Of a stretch of 13,314 bases of DNA, positions 9,543 through 13,314 are shown piece after piece. Made by a program: the position numbers and the translations under genes. Within the stretch, counting starts at the first letter, position 1. Each line of letters begins with the position of its first letter. The notes beneath the pieces are model-generated. The model was not told the DNA's origin and did no database searches. It saw only the letters and a program-made list of their open reading frames with translations. The DNA is taken from contig MU617103.1 in assembly GCA_025201705.1 (NCBI GenBank), positions 9,939 through 23,252 on the forward strand, given 5' to 3'. The DNA comes from Dissophora ornata (Eukaryota; Mortierellomycota; Mortierellomycetes; Mortierellales; Mortierellaceae).

Positions 9543-10540
9543 GGTGGCTATCAGCATATGAGTTGCCACGGGTCCACCACTAGAGAAACCCATCATGCAG
9601 CATTTTTCAGACAATCACCACATTCAAGAGATGTCGTTTGATGCTTGGTTTCAGGCTATGCATTTCTATTGGTGATGTTATCAACATCAAACTACGCGTC
9701 ACTTGGTGCATACATTTCTGGGCGCAACGTGTCCTTGCACTTCGTTTGTGTGTCGCTGCACGTCGTTGCCGAAGCCTTCCGTCTGGTTATCAACAGTGGG
9801 GGACGGATCCTCGCCGTCGATTCGATTAGAACTGCATGTACGTAAAAGGCCAGAAAAAAAATCGCCAATACTCACGGGTGTTGACTTCCTATACAAGAAA
9901 GCAAGTTCAATGCTACATTGAGCACAGTCAACCTATTCCGTCAGTACACTCCCCTAATCTACGCTATCTTGGCTCCATTGGATGTAATCCACAATGCAAT
10001 TGGCATATTCAAGCTTACGATCTAGAGATGACGTATTCAATACTCTGGAGAATCTGCATCCATGTTGTCACACAACCGCTTCACGTGGTCGCTGACGCAT
10101 CCAACATTGGCATCGGTTCTATTCTGCAACAACTCTCTGTAGGCACAAGGTCAAAATACATTATTGGATGACCGCGTCATACTCTTTATTCTAACGCGCC
10201 CAGTTTGTTCAGGTCATAACTATTTTGCCAAGGTCCTCCTATGTGGAGGCTAGACCGCACCAAGCGTCCGCTTGGGATTATAGCATTTACCATGGCTGAA
10301 AGGTATTGTTGGTATGGGTCTGGATGAAAGATTACTAATCGGCAATACGCCTCTGAGCCATGATCAGCTATGCATTTACAAATATGCGGCGATTGGAGGG
10401 GTAAAAGCGCATACGATCTGTAGGAATTTGCAAAACGACCTCGTACAGGACATCATTGTTTTGGTTTGCTCCCTCTCGCGTTTTCCTGTTCTACATCTTA
10501 TGACCATGGCCCTTTCGCACCCCACATCACTTGTTCAGTC
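9543..10540 (+). pseudogene. Decayed Ty3/gypsy-type reverse transcriptase-RNase H relic
   Basis: Collinear pieces of a retrotransposon RT/RNase H lie in changing plus-strand frames. RT: GGYQHM (9546 on), similar to the SGYHQI segment; a MPFGL-AP-FQ-like remnant (9619-9666); HVVAEAFRLVINSGGRI (about 9759-9809), like the helix after the YxDD palm; RKQVQCYI (9896-9919); NLFRQYTPLIYAILAPLD (9930-9983), like the thumb/connection motif YYRQYIPLYSTLAAPL. RNase H: PLHVVADASNIGIGSILQQ (10076-10132), with the catalytic-type DAS; IIAFTMAERYCWYGSG (10277-10324), like VVFALKKFRHYLWGS; and a closing segment near 10433-10535 ending in ALSHPT, like DALSR. Order and spacing match the Ty3/gypsy group. Stops and frameshifts separate all the pieces, and no intact YxDD is visible. 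I see no integrase, gag or LTR, so it is an old inactive fragment. The RNase H part is the securest; the 5' RT part is weaker. Confidence 0.72.
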
Positions 10541-11002
10541 ATGCATCCAGTTTACCTAACCTCTCTTTTTTTTTTCCCAGAACACAAAATAAAAAAATGG
10601 TCGGCGCCTTCTATTTAAACATACTCTTCTTGCCCCACAACATTGTTAACTAGAAGAGGGATGGATTGAAGTCAGTCAAGGTGCAGAAAACACGCTTCCG
10701 AACTTTGATTGTTTCTCCCCCTCTTCCCCACATCTTCCTCAACCGAGGGTGTGTTTTGTCCTGACGAAAAAGCTGTTTTGACAAAGTTGTTTAATACACA
10801 TTTTACTATGTGGGCACCCTGAAACCACTCTCAAGACCGCGCGCTGCACACACATTCCCCAATCCCCATCTCCTCGCGCGAGCCGATATTCATCGTTTCG
10901 CAGACTTGACCTTCATGGCGTATCCTACTCGAGATTTCCTTGTCTAGATATTCGCGCGAATTCCTCCCCAGAGGATCCAAATGCATGGTCTCTCCAAATC
11001 CT
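10541..11002. other. Intergenic stretch upstream of the ML-protein promoter
   Basis: No reading frame of note. It has CT-rich and AT-rich segments (for example the T-run around 10565-10575) and several GC-rich palindromic words such as tcgcgcgag (10874) and tcgcgcga (10952), which could be regulatory sites for the downstream gene. No specific factor can be named from the sequence. Confidence 0.4.
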
Positions 11003-11008
11003 TATAAA
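11003..11008 (+). promoter_or_regulatory. TATA box of the ML-protein gene
   Basis: TATAAA lies 138 nt upstream of the ATG at 11141, in the context ccttataaatgaac. It is followed by T-rich and then strikingly C-rich tracts (11101-11120, two C runs) just before the start codon. A TATA box with a pyrimidine-rich leader is typical of strongly expressed fungal genes. The transcription start would be expected roughly 30-60 nt downstream, but its exact position cannot be read from the sequence. Confidence 0.6.
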
Positions 11009-11140
11009 TGAACTGAGACCATTGGTACTGAATGCTTTTTTTTTATTCCTCAGGTTAATACCCATCTACTCTCCAAAAAAAAAAAGCACTTCTATACCAT
11101 CCTTCCCCCCCTTCCCCCCCAAGCAAAAACACTCTTCATC

Positions 11141-11830
11141 ATGAGGTCCTTCACTGCTGCCATTGCTGCTCTTGCCTGCTTTACCGTTGCAGCAGCACAA
11201 ACGATGCCGCCGATCACGAACTGCGCGACAGGCGCGACGGATCTGACGATCGCCACCTTCACGTTGGCACCTTATCCTCTGTGCATCAACAAGGACGTCT
11301 GCGCGACCGGTACGGGTCAACTGAGCGCCCCTGTGACCCAAGGAGCGACGCTCGCGATTCAGGGCAAGTACCTTGGCCGCGTGGTCTACACCGACAACCA
11401 AGACTTGTGTACACTCCTGGGAGCTCAGGGACTCTCTTGTCCCATCCCTGTCACTTTAACTTCCATCACTGCTTGCGTCCTGGTTAAGAGCACTGCTCCG
11501 GCTAATGTAAGATATTCGCATCCGAACATCTGCGCTACGTGTTTGTCACGCGTCTGACGCAAATCGTGCTTTTTTTTTTTTTTTTCCTTTCTGTCAGGTT
11601 CCCGTTGCTCTCACCGTCCTGGCCACGAATGGAGACAACAACATCCTGTTCTGTCAAGCTGGTAAGAGTCAGCTCAAATACTAGCTTTTTAATAGTTGAC
11701 AAGAAACTGGCATAATGTGTTTGGCCTTCTCTGTTGCCCAAGTAATCTAACTCTATGTAATTTTATTTTTTTTTACACTTGTCTGGTTTTTTTATTTCCA
11801 GCGAACGGCGTCATTGCAAAAAACTGCTAA
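11141..11830 (+). CDS. Secreted ML-domain (NPC2/MD-2-like) lipid-binding protein, 152 aa, three exons
   Basis: Exons are 11141-11506, 11598-11661 and 11802-11830; introns are 11507-11597 (91 nt, GTAAGA...TTTCTGTCAG) and 11662-11801 (140 nt, GTAAGA...TTATTTCCAG, branch-like CTAAC near 11748). Phases agree, giving 153 codons including the stop. Residues 1 to about 20 form a signal peptide (hydrophobic run, then VAAAQ). The mature part fits an ML domain: ITNC near its start, LAPYPLC, a GQLSAPVTQGA strand, DLCTLLGAQGLSCPIPVT, and NGDNNILFCQA near the end. Eight cysteines lie outside the signal peptide, against six usual in NPC2, so up to four disulfides are possible. ML proteins bind sterols, phospholipids or other lipids; fungal relatives are called phosphatidylglycerol/phosphatidylinositol transfer proteins. 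The actual ligand is unknown. Retaining intron 1 would add 16 codons and then stop at 11555-11557. Expression is probably strong, judging from the promoter. Confidence 0.85.
11570..11585 (+). repeat. T16 homopolymer in intron 1 of the ML-protein gene
   Basis: Sixteen T residues run into the polypyrimidine tract before the acceptor TTTCTGTCAG (ending 11597). Such tracts are common in the introns of this window. The run length may be unstable or misread. Confidence 0.8.
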
Positions 11831-12001
11831 AAGAGCAAAAACGAAAACCTCCCCATTAACAAAAAGCGAAGGATATCCTGTCACGCTTTTTTTCTTTTGG
11901 TTGGAAGTTGAATCTTTGTTGTGTTGGATATTTTCAATCAACAAGTTATTTATTTAATTTCTCAGAATATATTGCTCGAGCTACCATGACGAGTGTTGTT
12001 C

Positions 12002-12007
12002 AATAAA
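12002..12007 (+). terminator. Poly(A) signal of the ML-protein gene
   Basis: AATAAA lies 172 nt past the stop codon at 11828-11830, preceded by a T-rich stretch (gttatttatttaattt) and followed by an A-run and an 11-base C-run (12014-12024). This is a plausible cleavage/polyadenylation region for the plus-strand gene. Confidence 0.6.
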
Positions 12008-12013
12008 AAAAAT

Positions 12014-12024
12014 CCCCCCCCCCC
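12014..12024 (+). repeat. C11 homopolymer downstream of the poly(A) signal
   Basis: Eleven C residues follow the AATAAA and its A-run in the 3' flank of the ML-protein gene. This is a low-complexity tract with no coding role; its length should be treated as uncertain. Confidence 0.8.
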
Positions 12025-12264
12025 AACCCATACTCCTTCTACTCTATCCAGCATGTTTTAGGGTTCCTCCTTAGTTCAGTAGGGCCTAGTGCATAGTCCT
12101 GTTATTACAATAGGCGCTTTGATGCGTTCATAAAGCAGCGCGCCTTTTACTTGCATATATTCCATTGCGATGACCCTGCAATACACCAGTTCTCAAATCT
12201 TGCCGTGGTGAACATCTCTTTATATTTATACTTGAGCAAAAATAAAAAAAAAAGCGCTCTACAT

Positions 12265-13291
12265 CTACAACACAGTAGTCTCCCCAAAGGGTGACTTTCT
12301 GGGTACAAGTTCGTGTGTCTCCAAGATCTTTTGTAGTGAATCCATCGTCAGTTGATTCTGCTTCAGCACCTGCGTCATCGCTTGCAGATGCTCCATTAGC
12401 TCCTGCTGTCCTGGGACGGCTCCGTTCGCTGTCAGTGTTGAGTATCCCGGCCTTGTGGACTCTTCTTCATACGAGCGGTTGCTGTCGAAACTCTGTCTCG
12501 GCTCTATAAAACACAAGTACACACAAACACAAGGAAGAAACAAACATGAGCATCGACACATCTCCCTGTGGTCGTGAAAACAACAACTTCAAACAACAGA
12601 ACTGCAGTTTTTTTTTTTCACTCCCATCTCTGCTCCATCTCATTATCTTACCATCACCAGAAGCAGCATTCTGGTCGCGCGTATTCGCCGCCCCCTGTCG
12701 ACGGTACTGCTGCATCGCCTCCCAGACCAACGTAAAGTTTCGTCCAATGATGATCGATGGCAACGTGATCAACAGGATACCACACATCATGGCCGGGAAA
12801 GAGATCAACTTTCCTATAAATGTCGTCGGTACCATGTCACCATACCCTGTCGTCGTAATCGTCACCATCACAAACCAAAATGCGGCGGGGATACTATCGA
12901 ATGTGCTTGGATTGTTGTTCGCATCCACAAACACTTGTCGGGCTTCATCCCACTCGCCTAACATCATTTTTTTTTTTGCAGCGACATAGAAAAGGATAAA
13001 AGGACATGAGCGTTTGGGGTGTTACAAACTTACAAAGCAAAAAAAAATAACAATAAAACAAAATGCAATATCGCAAATGCCCTTACCTCGCTCCGCAAAG
13101 TAAAGTAATGTAGAGAAGAGCATTGTTCCAGTGATTAGGAAGAAGAACAACGCGCTAAGGGCGTCCATACTCCGTTTGATAGCCACGATCATGACTTCGA
13201 TTGTCATAATAATCGTGGAAGAGTATTTGAATGTGCGGAAGACGCGCAACAGACGGAAAAGACGCATAATCGTGAAGCGGAAATACACGGT
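12265..13291 (-). CDS. Shaker-type voltage-gated K+ channel, C-terminal part (S4 to C-terminus), 5' end beyond window
   Basis: Minus-strand exons are 13291-13087, 12957-12652 and 12503-12265 (stop TAG). Introns are 13086-12958 (129 nt, GTAAGG...GTTAG) and 12651-12504 (148 nt, GTAAGA...TTTTATAG). Phases agree across both junctions, giving 249 residues in the window. An acceptor TAG at 13294-13292 begins the first visible exon; earlier exons (S1-S3 and any T1 domain) lie beyond the edge. The visible part starts in the S4 voltage sensor (RLFRLLRVFRTFK, basic residues every third position), then the S4-S5 linker, S5 (ALFFFLITGTMLFSTLLYFAE), a pore helix (SIPAAFWFVMVTI), the K+ selectivity filter TTTGYGD (12856-12836), and S6 with ITLPSIIIGRNF. 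After S6 come a basic cytoplasmic segment and a Gln-rich amphipathic helix (about QQELMEHLQAMTQVLKQ), a possible coiled coil. It should form a tetrameric plasma- or vacuolar-membrane channel opened by depolarisation. The Shaker S6 motif PVP is absent. Confidence 0.9.
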
Positions 13292-13314
13292 CTACTCAAC
13301 GAAATAAAGAAAAA

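Larger units (their letters stand above)
11831..12264. other. Convergent 3' region between the ML-protein and K+ channel genes
   Basis: Both neighbouring genes end here, 434 nt apart tail to tail. The plus-strand poly(A) signal is at 12002-12007. On the minus strand the only canonical AATAAA I found is the complement of 11949-11954, about 310 nt past the channel stop and inside the other gene's 3' UTR. The minus-strand variants TATAAA and AATATA occur nearer, around 12220-12232. The two mRNAs may therefore overlap at their 3' ends. I see no other gene. Confidence 0.5.

Noticed and set aside
9699..9896. Small overlapping ORFs on both strands around 9640-9920
   Set aside because: They are fragments produced by frameshifts in the retroelement relic, or its antisense, and none is an independent gene.
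11141..11557. 138-codon single-exon version of the ML protein
   Set aside because: Its last 16 codons are intron. Splicing 11507-11597 restores the conserved C-terminal strands including the ILFC motif.

Overview
The window is eukaryotic and almost certainly from an early-diverging fungus. The grounds are GT-AG introns of about 90-150 nt that I can resolve by reading phase, a TATA box, AATAAA signals, CT-rich leaders and poly-T tracts. A NACHT-HEAT protein and a coiled-coil/LRR-like protein closely resemble families I remember as greatly expanded in Mortierellomycotina (Mortierella and relatives). The family and lineage assignments come from memory and motif reading, not from a search.

Layout. 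(1) Positions 1-4078, minus strand: a very long uninterrupted reading frame for a STAND/NLR-like protein. It has a TPR-like N-terminus, a helical middle, a NACHT NTPase and an array of 33-residue HEAT repeats running off the left edge; its first exon is uncertain. (2) 4079-5382: intergenic, with a weak candidate for that first exon. (3) 5383-8703, minus strand: a three-exon gene for a 1,028-residue protein with a beta-rich N-terminal module, a Gln-rich coiled coil, a conserved unnamed domain and an irregular leucine-rich C-terminal half. (4) 8704-10560: gene-poor DNA holding a decayed Ty3/gypsy-type reverse transcriptase/RNase H relic on the plus strand, broken in all three frames. (5) 11003-12007, plus strand: a compact three-exon gene for a 152-residue secreted ML/NPC2-like lipid-binding protein, with TATA box and poly(A) signal. 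(6) 12265-13291, minus strand and continuing past the right edge: the voltage-sensor tail, pore and C-terminus of a Shaker-type voltage-gated K+ channel.

The two left-hand genes are co-oriented and both look like intracellular recognition proteins: an NTPase with recently homogenised repeats, and a coiled-coil protein with LRR-like repeats. Together with the neighbouring retroelement relic, this resembles a fast-evolving accessory region. The right-hand third (secreted lipid-binding protein and K+ channel, transcribed convergently) looks like ordinary conserved gene space.
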